Positions 35,128 to 43,721 of a DNA stretch of 46,045 nucleotides are shown here, piece after piece. How positions within the stretch are numbered: position 1 is the first letter of the stretch; the number at the start of each line of letters is the position of its first letter. Under the pieces are notes generated by a model. That model had not been told where the DNA came from, did not search any database, and saw only the letters and a list, made by a program, of their open reading frames with translations. The DNA lies in contig JAHHHS010000059.1 of NCBI GenBank assembly GCA_019359215.1, positions 1 to 46,045 on the forward strand. Reading direction: 5' to 3'. The position numbers and the translations under genes were made by a program. Source of the stretch: Nostoc indistinguendum CM1-VF10 (GTDB taxonomy: Bacteria; Cyanobacteriota; Cyanobacteriia; Cyanobacteriales; Nostocaceae).

Positions 35128-36255
35128 ATGGCCCGCGACTATTATGAAATCCTGGGTGTCTCTCGTGACACCGACAAAGAAGAAATCAAACAAGCTTATC
35201 GCCGTCTAGCCCGGAAGTATCACCCAGATGTGAACAAAGAACCGGGGGCGGAGGATCGGTTTAAAGAAATTAACCGCGCTTATGAGGTACTCTCAGAGCC
35301 AGAAACCCGTGCTCGTTATGATCGCTTTGGCCCAGAGGGTGTGTCAGGTGCTGGCGCTGGCTTCCAAGATGTGGGCGATATGGGTGGTTTTGCCGATATC
35401 TTTGAAAGCATTTTTAGCGGCTTTGCTGGTGGTATGGGTAATCCCACGCAACAAAGACGGCGCAGTGGACCTGCAAGGGGCGATGACCTGCGGCTAGACC
35501 TGAAGTTAGACTTTCGGGAAGCGGTATTTGGCGGGGAAAAAGAAATTCGCATTTCCCATCTAGAAAATTGTGAAGTCTGTAGCGGTTCTGGTGCTAAACC
35601 TGGAACCCGCCCTCGGACTTGTTCGACTTGTAGCGGATCGGGTCAAGTCCGCCGTGTGACTAGAACACCTTTTGGCAGTTTCACCCAAGTCTCGACTTGT
35701 CCCACCTGTAATGGGACAGGGATGGTAATTGAAGATAAGTGTGATGCGTGTGATGGTAAGGGTGCAAATCAAGTTACAAAGAAACTCAAAATTACCATTC
35801 CGGCTGGGGTGGATAATGGCACACGCTTGCGGATTTCTAGTGAAGGAGATGCTGGTCAACGCAGTGGCCCTCCTGGGGATTTGTACGTTTACTTGTTCGT
35901 AAATGAGGACGAGGAATTCCAACGGGATGGCATTAATATTCTCTCGGAAATCAAACTTAGCTACCTGCAAGCGATTTTAGGTTGTCGCTTAGAGGTAGAT
36001 ACGGTCGATGGACCAGTAGAACTGATCGTTCCGGCTGGAACCCAGCCCAATACGGTGATGAAGTTGGAAAATCGCGGTGTACCCCGTTTAGGTAATCCTG
36101 TTAGTCGAGGGGATCATATGCTGACAGTATTAATTGATATTCCCACCAAGGTCACCCCTGAGGAGAGGGAACTGTTAGAGAAGCTGGCTAAAATTAAGGG
36201 AGATCGCACTGGTAAAGGCGGTTTAGAAGGATTCTTGGGAAATTTATTTAAGTAA
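35128..36255 (+). CDS. dnaJ: DnaJ/Hsp40 co-chaperone
   Basis: 375 residues, type I (class A) DnaJ. J domain about 1-70 with the HPD motif (KYHPDVNKEPGAEDRFKEI). Gly/Phe-rich linker about 75-110. Zinc domain about 147-225 with four CxxCxGxG repeats: CEVCSGSG, CSTCSGSG, CPTCNGTG, CDACDGKG. C-terminal substrate-binding domains to 375. It stimulates DnaK ATPase. The stop overlaps the next start (TAATG). The J domain is intact, so it may serve other DnaK copies in the genome. Confidence 0.96.
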   Translation: MARDYYEILGVSRDTDKEEIKQAYRRLARKYHPDVNKEPGAEDRFKEINRAYEVLSEPETRARYDRFGPEGVSGAGAGFQDVGDMGGFADIFESIFSGFAGGMGNPTQQRRRSGPARGDDLRLDLKLDFREAVFGGEKEIRISHLENCEVCSGSGAKPGTRPRTCSTCSGSGQVRRVTRTPFGSFTQVSTCPTCNGTGMVIEDKCDACDGKGANQVTKKLKITIPAGVDNGTRLRISSEGDAGQRSGPPGDLYVYLFVNEDEEFQRDGINILSEIKLSYLQAILGCRLEVDTVDGPVELIVPAGTQPNTVMKLENRGVPRLGNPVSRGDHMLTVLIDIPTKVTPEERELLEKLAKIKGDRTGKGGLEGFLGNLFK

Positions 36256-36512
36256 TGCAGCCCTCTTCTCTTTTAACTCCCGATGCTCAACTTGATTTAC
36301 GCGGCACCCCTTGCCCAATTAATTTTGTGCGGACAAAACTACGTCTGGAAAAAATGCCATTGGGAGGTTTGCTAGAAGTCTGGCTAGACCCTGGTGAGCC
36401 GATTGAGCAGGTTCCCGATAGTCTAACAATGTCAGGTTATCAGGTGGAACAGATTACAGACTGTAGTAGTTATTTTTCTCTGTTAGTACGCCGCCCAGAT
36501 GCTGGCCAATGA
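36255..36512 (+). CDS. TusA/SirA-family sulfurtransferase-like protein
   Basis: 85 residues. The TusA fold motif is LDLRGTPCPINFVRTK (about 13-28) with the conserved Cys-Pro pair; the family CPxP reads CPIN here, so the second Pro is replaced. TusA proteins relay persulfide sulfur, for example for tRNA thiolation. The start overlaps the dnaJ stop by 1 base, and the stop overlaps rsgA by ATGA, so dnaJ-tusA-rsgA are probably translationally coupled. The partner in this operon is unclear. Confidence 0.82.
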   Translation: MQPSSLLTPDAQLDLRGTPCPINFVRTKLRLEKMPLGGLLEVWLDPGEPIEQVPDSLTMSGYQVEQITDCSSYFSLLVRRPDAGQ

Positions 36513-37609
36513 CAGGGGAAAATTTTGCTGCAACTGGGGTGTTATTGGGTACGGTGCTAGCCGTGCAAGCTAATTTTTACCGAGTACAACTGGATCAAGA
36601 GGATGGGGAGATTAGGGAGATGAGGGAGCAAGATTCTCATCTTCCCCATCCCCCTCTCCTGCTCTGTACTCGCCGAACACGCCTGAAAAAAATCGGGCAA
36701 CAGGTGATGGTAGGCGATCGCGTTGTGGTAGAAGAGCCAGATTGGGCTGGGGGACGGGGAGCGATCGCTGATGTTTTACCCCGCCAAAGTGAATTGGATC
36801 GTCCAGCGATCGCCAATGTTAACCAAATCCTATTGGTATTTGCCGTTGCTGATCCGCCTTTGGAACCTTATCAACTGAGTCGGTTTCTGATTAAGGCTGA
36901 GTCTACAGGCTTAGATGTACTTTTATGTTTGAATAAAAGTGATTTAATTTCACCCCAGGAACAGCAGCAAATTAGCGATCGCCTTCTTGGTTGGGGCTAT
37001 GAACCAATATTTATCAGCGTCAAAGATGGTATAAATACTGACCAAACAACCAGATATTTAAGCAGTAAAATTACTGTAATTGCTGGGCCTTCTGGCGTTG
37101 GCAAATCCAGCCTGATTAATACGCTGATTGAATCTGCCAAACTGCGAGTAGGGGAAGTTTCTGGCAAACTAGCTCGTGGTCGTCATACCACTCGCCATAT
37201 AGAATTATTTGAGCTACCTAATGGTGGAATGCTTGCAGACACCCCCGGCTTTAATCAGCCGGACATGGATTGTATACCAGAAGAATTAATTCATTATTTC
37301 CCAGAAGCAAGAAAGCGGTTAGCAGTTGCTAGCTGTCGGTTTAGCGATTGTCTGCATCGAGACGAGCCGGAATGTGCGGTGCGGGGAGACTGGGAACGAT
37401 ATGAACATTATTTAGAATTTTTGTCCGATGCGATCGCCCGTCAAACTCAGCTGCACCAACAAGCTGACCCTGAATCTACGATGAAGTTAAAAAGCAAAGG
37501 CAAAGGGCAGAGTCAATACGAACCCAAGCTAGAAAGTAAAAAATATCGCCGCATTTCCCGCAAGACTCAGTTACAGGACTTGCAGGAATTATATCGGGAT
37601 GAAGAATAA
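36509..37609 (+). CDS. rsgA: RsgA, small ribosomal subunit biogenesis GTPase
   Basis: 366 residues. RsgA (YjeQ) is a circularly permuted GTPase acting late in 30S assembly. An OB-fold N-terminus (about 8-95) is followed by the permuted G domain: G4 LNKSD (about 145-149), G1 AGPSGVGKSS (about 192-201), G3 DTPGF (about 246-250). The C-terminal zinc site is CRFSDCLHRDEPEC (about 281-294). Residues of about 31-50 (EDGEIREMREQDSHLPHPPL) are encoded by an inserted palindromic repeat inside the OB-fold loop. It overlaps the tusA-like gene by ATGA. Confidence 0.94.
   Translation: MTGENFAATGVLLGTVLAVQANFYRVQLDQEDGEIREMREQDSHLPHPPLLLCTRRTRLKKIGQQVMVGDRVVVEEPDWAGGRGAIADVLPRQSELDRPAIANVNQILLVFAVADPPLEPYQLSRFLIKAESTGLDVLLCLNKSDLISPQEQQQISDRLLGWGYEPIFISVKDGINTDQTTRYLSSKITVIAGPSGVGKSSLINTLIESAKLRVGEVSGKLARGRHTTRHIELFELPNGGMLADTPGFNQPDMDCIPEELIHYFPEARKRLAVASCRFSDCLHRDEPECAVRGDWERYEHYLEFLSDAIARQTQLHQQADPESTMKLKSKGKGQSQYEPKLESKKYRRISRKTQLQDLQELYRDEE
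36601..36660. repeat. Palindromic G/C-rich repeat within rsgA
   Basis: GGATGGGGAGAT at 36601-36612 pairs with ATCTTCCCCATCC at 36639-36651. The inner GGGAGATGAGGGAGCA is the unit seen after pepA, and the outer CCCCCTCTCCTG matches the C-rich units after dnaK. Here the repeat is read in frame as part of the RsgA protein. Confidence 0.75.
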
Positions 37610-37788
37610 GAATAAGGAGTGCGATGTCTACGACGCGCTATGACGCTCGATAGCGCAGCGTTAGCGACGCAGGAGCGTCTGACTCGCTATCGCTTCTCTA
37701 CGAGACGCTACGCGAACGCTATCAGTGTCCCACTTCTATGTAAAGCTTGGTCACGATAGCATGGATACAAATAGAAAAACTATCTTGT
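37610..37788. repeat. Dispersed GAGACGCTACGCGAACG-type repeat
   Basis: A GC-rich block (about 37620-37722) of overlapping palindromic units, GATAGCGCAGCGTTAGCGAC and CGAGACGCTACGCGAACGCT, of the kind scattered through Nostoc-like genomes. A related copy lies at about 23090-23130. It separates rsgA from the Uma2 gene. Confidence 0.65.
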
Positions 37789-38529
37789 ATGTCTCAGCCC
37801 CTTGCTACCACCACTAGTGTAAAAGATGTCAATGAAAGTATAATTTTCCCACCAGGCGACATCTATAGTGACGAACCCCCATTGGAATCTGATTTACACC
37901 GTGAACAAATTGATTTACTTATCCGCCTCATCAAATGGTGGTGGCGCGATCGTCAGGATTTTTATGCTACCGGGAACCTGACACTCTACTTCAGTCCTAA
38001 CCAAAAAAAGTCAGAAGAATTTCGAGGACCTGATTTCTTTGTGGTTTTAGATACAGAAAAGAAAGACCGCAAAAGCTGGGTTGTGTGGCAAGAAGACGGC
38101 AAATATCCCAATGTAATTATTGAGCTATTATCTAATTCCACTGCCTCGGTTGATAAAGGTTTGAAAAAACAAATATACGAGAATACATTTCGCACTCCAG
38201 ATTACTTTTGGTTTGACCCAAATAACCTAGAATTACAGGGATTTCACATAGTTGATGGGCAATACCAAGAACTTGTACCCACTGAGTCTGGTTGGTTGTG
38301 GAGTCAGCAATTAGGGCTGTATTTGGCAGTATATTTAGGCAAATTACGCTTTTTTACACCAGACAGACAGCTGGTGATGTTGCCAGAGGAAGAATCAAAT
38401 CAACAATTACAGCAAACAAACCAACAATTACAGCAAACAAATCAAGAGTTAGAACAGGAACGTGAACGGTCTGCAATATTGACAGAACGATTACGAGCCG
38501 CAGGTATTGATCCTGAGCAAATATTCTGA
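37789..38529 (+). CDS. Uma2/DUF820-family putative restriction endonuclease
   Basis: 246 residues from ATG 37789 (MSQPLATTTSVKDV); the frame opens further upstream at a GTG in repeat sequence. The PD-(D/E)xK-like core: LTLYFSPNQKKSEEFRGPDFFVV with the first Asp, then VIIELLSNSTASVDKGLKKQIYE with Glu and Lys. C-terminal coiled tail with NQQLQQT repeats (about 212-228). The family is hugely expanded in cyanobacteria and its function is unsettled. Complete here, unlike the truncated copy at 17.4 kb. Confidence 0.85.
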   Translation: MSQPLATTTSVKDVNESIIFPPGDIYSDEPPLESDLHREQIDLLIRLIKWWWRDRQDFYATGNLTLYFSPNQKKSEEFRGPDFFVVLDTEKKDRKSWVVWQEDGKYPNVIIELLSNSTASVDKGLKKQIYENTFRTPDYFWFDPNNLELQGFHIVDGQYQELVPTESGWLWSQQLGLYLAVYLGKLRFFTPDRQLVMLPEEESNQQLQQTNQQLQQTNQELEQERERSAILTERLRAAGIDPEQIF

Positions 38530-39223
38530 AAAAGGCATGGAAAAATAGTACTATCAACCAAACAATATCTGATAAAGTCCGTTGGACAATCTCTAAAACT
38601 GCTTGCAACTTTTGCTAGTTGATGACGAGATTATATCATTACTGTTACTAAGTTTCGGCGTTCGAGTTCAGCGTTTTTTTGCACAGTTCTGGCGATCGCC
38701 GATCAAAAAATAGCAGAGGTAATCATACACATCACGAACTGATGAAAGAAGGACTTGCAAAGAGTGATTCCCGGCGCGGAGTTTGGAAAATTAGTGAAGC
38801 TAGATACCAGTATCTTGCTGAACATGAAAATAGTTATTATACCAATTTGAAAAAAGAATGCGACAGATGGGTAGGGGCACAACAATGTTGTGCCCTTACA
38901 AATAATTGATGTGTCGCAAACATTATTTGAATTGGTATTAGTAGATACATTCCAACTTAGCTGCTTTTACGCCAGCCATGCACCTAAAAAGTTGGGAAAT
39001 ATACTTGTCACGACTTTAAGTCATGTACATCTAGTAGGTACTAAAGATTAGGATTGATAATTTGGTTAGAGATGAACAGTTAACATGAAGCAGCAGCCTA
39101 AGCGTTCCTTTTATGTGAAAAGTTGACACTCGTATCTTCACTATCCCCATAAAGTCTTAAAATATTGTTAATTTCAGCCAAACCTCTCGACCTTCAACTT
39201 ACAAGTATCACCCCAAAATCACT
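38530..39223. other. 694-bp spacer with a winged-helix gene fragment and a MITE-like element
   Basis: A plus-strand frame (about 38679-38820) contains HHELMKEGLAKSDSRRGVWK, resembling the N-terminal winged-helix part of Mrr-type restriction proteins (GL..SP.RGVW.IT). It is cut by the MITE-like element at 38837-38940. The remaining bases up to 39223 are AT-rich and probably hold the promoter of the GH57 gene; GTCACGACTTTAAGTCATG at about 39007-39025 includes a small palindrome. Confidence 0.45.
38837..38940. mobile_element. MITE-like element with ACCAATT terminal inverted repeats
   Basis: The 29-bp ends, TTATACCAATTTGAAAAAAG... at 38837-38865 and its imperfect inverse at 38912-38940 (...GAATTGGTATTA), share ACCAATT and TGCGACA/TGTCGCA. 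The core contains a second palindrome, GGGCACAACA/TGTTGTGCCC. At 104 bp without coding capacity, flanked by TTA on both sides, it has the form of a non-autonomous insertion. A shorter pair with the same ACCAATTC/GAATTGGT ends is at 20866-20951. Confidence 0.7.
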
Positions 39224-40813
39224 ATGGCTATCGGCTACGTCGCGCTTGTACTTCATGCACATCTGCCCTTCGTTCGTCACCCGGAAAGTGACTACGTGCT
39301 GGAGGAAGAATGGCTCTATGAAGCCATCACAGAAACATACATCCCCTTATTGAAAGTATTTGAAGGCTTAAAGCGAGACGGTATCGACTTTAAAATCACG
39401 ATGAGTATGACACCACCTCTAGTGTCGATGCTTCGTGACCCTCTGCTGCAAGAACGCTATGACGCACACTTGACTCAACTAGAAGAACTTATAGCGCTAG
39501 AAGCAGAACATAATGTCAATAATGGACATCTTCGTTATTTAGCTGAACATTACATTACTGAGTTTAAAGAAGCGCGTCAGATATGGGAACGCAATCAAGG
39601 TAACTTGGTGACAGCTTTTAAGCAGTTCCAAGACAGTAACAACCTGGAAATCATCACTTGCGGCGCTACTCACGGCTATTTGCCGTTGATGAAGATGTAT
39701 CCAGAAGCGGTGTGGGCGCAAATTCAGGTAGCCTGTGAACATTACGAGCAAACCTTTGGACAACCGCCCAGAGGCATTTGGTTGCCGGAATGCGCCTACT
39801 ATGAGGGTTTAGAGCGGATGCTAGCCGATGCTGGGTTACGCTACTTCCTCACTGATGGGCATGGCATTCTTTATGCCCGTCCCCGTCCGCGCTTTGGCAC
39901 TTATGCCCCAATTTATACAGAAACTGGTGTTGCGGTCTTTGGTCGAGATCATGAATCGTCCCAACAGGTATGGTCTTCTGAAGTGGGCTATCCTGGGGCG
40001 GCGGAATATCGAGAATTTTACAAAGATTTGGGTTGGGAAGCAGAATATGAGTACATCAAGCCCTACATCATGCCCAATGGGCAACGGAAGAATACGGGTA
40101 TTAAGTATCACAAAATTACGGGGCGTGGTTTAGGTCTATCAGATAAAGCGCTCTACGATCCTTATTGGGCTAGGGAAAAGGCTGCTGAACACGCTGCTAA
40201 CTTTATGTATAACCGAGAGCGCCAATCTGAGCATCTCTATGGTATGATGCAGCGCCCACCGATTATTGTTTCTCCTTATGACGCAGAGTTATTTGGGCAT
40301 TGGTGGTATGAAGGCCCTTGGTTCATTGATTACCTATTCCGTAAGTCATGGTACGACCAAGGAACCTATGCAATGACTCATTTAGCAGACTATTTGCGAG
40401 ATCAGCCAACGCAGCAAGTTTGTCGTCCTTCGCAGTCGAGTTGGGGTTTCAAGGGTTTCCACGAGTATTGGTTAAATGAAACAAATGCATGGGTTTATCC
40501 GCATTTGCACAAAGCGGCTGAACGAATGATTGAAATATCGCATTTGGAACCAGAGGATGAATTGCAGTGGAAAGCGCTTAACCAAGCAGCGCGGGAATTG
40601 TTATTAGCACAATCTTCTGACTGGGCATTTATTATGCGGACGGGAACAATGGTACCCTATGCAATTAGAAGGACGCGATCGCACCTGATGCGGTTCAATA
40701 AGCTCTACGAAGACGTGAAAATCGGCAAAGTTGACAGTGGTTGGCTAGAAAAAGTCGAGTTAATGGATAATATCTTCCCCGAAATCAACTATCGCGTCTA
40801 TCGTCCACTATAG
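39224..40813 (+). CDS. GH57 1,4-alpha-glucan branching enzyme-type protein
   Basis: 529 residues. N-terminal (beta/alpha)7 barrel of glycoside hydrolase family 57 with HAHLPFVRH (11-19), the nucleophile Glu189 (GIWLPECAYYEG) and the acid Asp353 (SPYDAELFGHWW). The C-terminal helical DUF1957 domain (about 430-529, with QSSDWAFIMRTGTMVPYA) is the mark of GH57 branching enzymes, which make alpha-1,6 branches in glycogen. ATG 39224 gives MAIGYVALVLHAHLPF. Monocistronic, followed by hairpins. Confidence 0.92.
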   Translation: MAIGYVALVLHAHLPFVRHPESDYVLEEEWLYEAITETYIPLLKVFEGLKRDGIDFKITMSMTPPLVSMLRDPLLQERYDAHLTQLEELIALEAEHNVNNGHLRYLAEHYITEFKEARQIWERNQGNLVTAFKQFQDSNNLEIITCGATHGYLPLMKMYPEAVWAQIQVACEHYEQTFGQPPRGIWLPECAYYEGLERMLADAGLRYFLTDGHGILYARPRPRFGTYAPIYTETGVAVFGRDHESSQQVWSSEVGYPGAAEYREFYKDLGWEAEYEYIKPYIMPNGQRKNTGIKYHKITGRGLGLSDKALYDPYWAREKAAEHAANFMYNRERQSEHLYGMMQRPPIIVSPYDAELFGHWWYEGPWFIDYLFRKSWYDQGTYAMTHLADYLRDQPTQQVCRPSQSSWGFKGFHEYWLNETNAWVYPHLHKAAERMIEISHLEPEDELQWKALNQAARELLLAQSSDWAFIMRTGTMVPYAIRRTRSHLMRFNKLYEDVKIGKVDSGWLEKVELMDNIFPEINYRVYRPL

Positions 40814-40831
40814 TCTCACAAAAATTAAGCT

Positions 40832-40858
40832 CATCCCACCCCTAAAAGGGGATGGGAT
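40832..40858. terminator. Hairpin after the GH57 gene
   Basis: ATCCCACCCC and GGGGATGGGAT form a stem with one bulged A and a TAAAA loop, starting 19 bp after the stop codon. It lacks a clear T-run, so it may stabilise the mRNA end rather than terminate alone. Confidence 0.5.
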
Positions 40859-40970
40859 AACACGAAGATTGTTGACTGTTGGCCGTTAACCGTCAACGGC
40901 GTCAGGGTGTCTCTTATCCCATCTTTAAAAAGAGTGGGTTTTCCCAATGCCTTTTTATAATCAACAGCAG

Positions 40971-40993
40971 TAGGGTGGGCAATGCCCACCCTA
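40971..40993. terminator. Perfect palindrome between convergent genes
   Basis: TAGGGTGGGCA (40971-40981) and TGCCCACCCTA (40983-40993) around one central base, 20 bp beyond the stop of the minus-strand GTPase gene. GTGGGCA palindromes of this kind are widespread cyanobacterial intergenic repeats; it may also act as a terminator. Confidence 0.5.
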
Positions 40994-41012
40994 TATTAGT
41001 AGTAAGGAGTAT

Positions 41013-42452
41013 TTATTTTACCAATTCAACCTGCTGTACTTCTGGCAACAGACGCTTCACCCCTTGCTTAACAAATCCCTGCAAAAAACCAATCTGCTGA
41101 TTTTGCTGAAATACCTTTTGCAAAGTTTGCCGCAAATTTTCCAAATTCAAACCAGTCCCAGAATCTATTGCTATTTCCTGCTGTTGGAAATACTCAACTA
41201 GGCTTAACCCTGCGACTCTAGTTAGATAAGCTGCACTTACTCCCTGCACTACGCCACCAGCAACAAAGGTAACGGCATTACTTTTAAGAACAGTACTAAT
41301 AGCCTTTGTAGAAAGTTCAACTAAACCCAATTTCAGCATCAAACTTCCCATTGTTCCAGCTACGGTTTGTGCTTGTTCTAGGGAAAATTTTTGTTGATAG
41401 ATATTACCCAAATCCATTACCATCTGAGCATTAATTGCCGCAGTTGCAAGAATGTCAAGGGCTGGGACTGGGTTAGCAAAGGCAGCAGCAGCAGCTATCC
41501 ACTGATATTGTTCAATAATTGGGGTGGCGCGATCGCGTCTGGTTCCATTCAACCAGTTTTTCGCCTCAGCTTTCAACAACCCGGCTTTTCTCATGGTTGT
41601 TACCCAAACTAGCCGTTGTCCCTGCTGTACCAAAACTTCATCCAACTGCTGCGTCAACTGCTGGATATTTGGTGCTGGTTGTTCCATCCACTCTTGCACA
41701 AAACCATCAGCCTCATGCTTTCGGACTTTGATGGGAATGGGAGAGGCGGCTGTTGCAACTACATTCCCTTGCATTCGCTGTTTTAATGACAGCAAGATAC
41801 TGGCGCTTTCATCGGCTAAATACTGGTCTTGTTTGTTAAAAACCAGGATTGTGGGCTGATTTGCTGCTTTTAGCTGCTGTAAGGTTTGGAATTCTGAGTC
41901 TGTCAAATCACCGTTTGTCAAGAACAGAACAAAATCTGATTTTGCTACTTCTGCCAAAACAGTTGCATCTGAATTGTCACCCGCTTCTCTAAATAAAGGT
42001 GCTGTTTCTTCTAAAGACACCAAATTTCGTGTCTCGACATTTTCCTTTAGCACTTTAATTAAAGTACTTTTACCTACGGATTTACCGCCAGTCACAGAAA
42101 CTTTAATTTCTTGTCTGTCTAACTCCAACAACAATTGGGCAACTTGTTCTCGTAGTGTCTCTAATGCTGTGTGGTTTTCTGCTTCTTGTGCCAGTTGGTT
42201 AATTACAGTTTCAGTTTTAGCGATCGCACTTTTTACTGTCGCCCGATCCACCACCATACCATCTAGCTCGTCTAAACTGTCTTTCGGGCGATTTTTTTGG
42301 AACAACCACAAACCACCGCCTACAGCTAAGGCACTCAATAAACCAAACTCACTCACCTGCACTATAGAATCGTGCCAACTTTGTAACATCCATAGAGAAA
42401 AGGACAGTCCCAATCCTCCCACTAAAATTGGTCGCTGCAACTTCACAACCAT
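41013..42452 (-). CDS. Membrane-associated dynamin/Era-like GTPase with DUF697-like domain
   Basis: 479 residues. Two N-terminal membrane helices (about 8-23 and 36-51). G domain from about 115: Walker A GGKSVGKST (122-130) and G4 NKQD (about 205-208). The G3 region (SDFVLFLTNGDLTDSE) lacks a clear DxxG. The C-terminal half is the DUF697-like helical, partly hydrophobic domain (about 318-440: ANPVPALDILATAAINAQMV, GTMGSLMLKLGLVELS). Related proteins are common in cyanobacteria and may act on membranes; the exact role is unknown. It is convergent with the GH57 gene and follows the tRNA on the same strand. Confidence 0.82.
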   Translation of the reverse strand: MVVKLQRPILVGGLGLSFSLWMLQSWHDSIVQVSEFGLLSALAVGGGLWLFQKNRPKDSLDELDGMVVDRATVKSAIAKTETVINQLAQEAENHTALETLREQVAQLLLELDRQEIKVSVTGGKSVGKSTLIKVLKENVETRNLVSLEETAPLFREAGDNSDATVLAEVAKSDFVLFLTNGDLTDSEFQTLQQLKAANQPTILVFNKQDQYLADESASILLSLKQRMQGNVVATAASPIPIKVRKHEADGFVQEWMEQPAPNIQQLTQQLDEVLVQQGQRLVWVTTMRKAGLLKAEAKNWLNGTRRDRATPIIEQYQWIAAAAAFANPVPALDILATAAINAQMVMDLGNIYQQKFSLEQAQTVAGTMGSLMLKLGLVELSTKAISTVLKSNAVTFVAGGVVQGVSAAYLTRVAGLSLVEYFQQQEIAIDSGTGLNLENLRQTLQKVFQQNQQIGFLQGFVKQGVKRLLPEVQQVELVK

Positions 42453-42507
42453 GATTCTCCGCGCCTTTTAGATGGCTATTTCTTCCAGAATAGATCAAAA
42501 TAAAATA

Positions 42508-42541
42508 AAAACCCTGCAATCTTCACCGATTGTAGGGTTTT
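42508..42541 (-). terminator. Terminator of the tRNA-fMet gene
   Basis: AAAACCCTGCAATC (42508-42521) and GATTGTAGGGTTTT (42528-42541) make a 14-bp stem with one G-U pair and a 6-nt loop, flanked by A/T runs on both sides. It lies 17 bp downstream of the tRNA and separates it from the GTPase gene. Confidence 0.85.
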
Positions 42542-42558
42542 TATTTTATCTTTGTATT

Positions 42559-42635
<77 letters not shown>

Positions 42636-42681
42636 TTGCTCTTGACTTTTTTATCATAACCTATGGTCAAGAGTTTTGCAA

Positions 42682-43635
42682 CTACAAAAATGATAATTCT
42701 CCAATTACTTCTAAACGCTTGTATTTTCCTAAGGTGACAAACTTTTCACAGAGGCTTTCGGCGGCGCTGGGACTAATCCAACCCATTTGCTGGAGTAAGT
42801 GAATAGCCACGGCGTATTTTGCTCGTTTTGCCCCATCCATAACTTTGATTGCCAATCCTAAGCCTTCACCGAGTCTACCAATGCACTGTACTCCTTCGGC
42901 ACCAGTTTTACTGACCAGTTCACCTGGAGTTAAGCGCATCAGTTCCGTATCAAATTCTCCATCTCCTGCTACCATTGCGGGGTGATGAGTCATAGCACGG
43001 ACAATGCGCTCCATATCAAGATTGGTACTAGAGGCTAACAATGCATATAAAGATGCCATGTGACCGAGTTGCATCAGATAAGTTGGTGCACCACAGTCAT
43101 CATGAGCGCTGATAAATTCTTCAGCTGGCATTCGCAGCAATTCTGCTACTTTGCCCAAAATCAACTGCTGTACTGGGTGCTTGCGATCCAAGTAGTTATT
43201 CAAGGGCCAACGGCGTTGCTGACAAACAGCTAACATTCCTGCATGTTTACCAGAGCAATTGTATTCCAGAGGACTGTGCTTACCTTCAGGAATTGGACAC
43301 TGGAGCATAGTTGGGTCAAGATCGGCCCGCCAAAGGATGTTAAATACTTGTCGGACTTGATCTATTCTTCCTTTATGGGAACTTGTGATAATTGCTAAGT
43401 CGCGATCGCTGAGGTCATAGCGTTCCAATGTACCTGTAGTTGTGACTGCGAGTGCCTGAAATGGTTTGAGCGCTGAACGGATAAATGCAGCAGTTTCAGA
43501 ATTCCCGGCAACGGTTAGAACCCGTCCTCGTTCGTCGCATACAACAGCCTGGACTATATGCCTGGATTCAATAATACCTTCCCGCAGCAACCGGACTTCC
43601 AGTGCTGTGGCTTGAGTTCGTTTTCCCATTGTCAT
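42682..43635 (-). CDS. L-asparaginase, Rhizobium etli (ReAII) type
   Basis: 317 residues, the asparaginase class unrelated to the E. coli enzymes, with a beta-lactamase-like fold. SxxK motif Ser54-Ala-Leu-Lys57 (FIRSALKPFQ), CSGKHAGML (about 127-135) with the metal-site Cys and Lys, and DDCGAPTY (about 178-185). It hydrolyses asparagine to aspartate and ammonia. ATG 43635 with a second ATG two codons later. It lies downstream of ycf36 and rsfS on the minus strand, separated by a heptamer-rich 86-bp gap. Confidence 0.88.
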   Translation of the reverse strand: MTMGKRTQATALEVRLLREGIIESRHIVQAVVCDERGRVLTVAGNSETAAFIRSALKPFQALAVTTTGTLERYDLSDRDLAIITSSHKGRIDQVRQVFNILWRADLDPTMLQCPIPEGKHSPLEYNCSGKHAGMLAVCQQRRWPLNNYLDRKHPVQQLILGKVAELLRMPAEEFISAHDDCGAPTYLMQLGHMASLYALLASSTNLDMERIVRAMTHHPAMVAGDGEFDTELMRLTPGELVSKTGAEGVQCIGRLGEGLGLAIKVMDGAKRAKYAVAIHLLQQMGWISPSAAESLCEKFVTLGKYKRLEVIGELSFL

Positions 43636-43664
43636 GGGTTTATATTTATTACCTTTTTAATTAA

Positions 43665-43715
43665 TTAGTCATTGGTTATTAGTCATCAGTCCTTAGCTAA
43701 TAACTAATGACCAAT
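43665..43715. repeat. Inverted heptamer repeat (TTAGTCA type)
   Basis: TTAGTCATTGGTTATTAGTCA at about 43665-43685 in one orientation faces CTAATGACCAATGACT at about 43703-43718. It is the same STRR family as around plsX and fabD and could fold into a hairpin between ycf36 and the asparaginase gene. Confidence 0.65.
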
Positions 43716-43721
43716 GACTCT

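Noticed and set aside
38354..38608. Minus-strand frames opposite the Uma2 coiled tail
   Set aside because: Shadow of the CAA-rich repeat in the real gene; no start context, no family.
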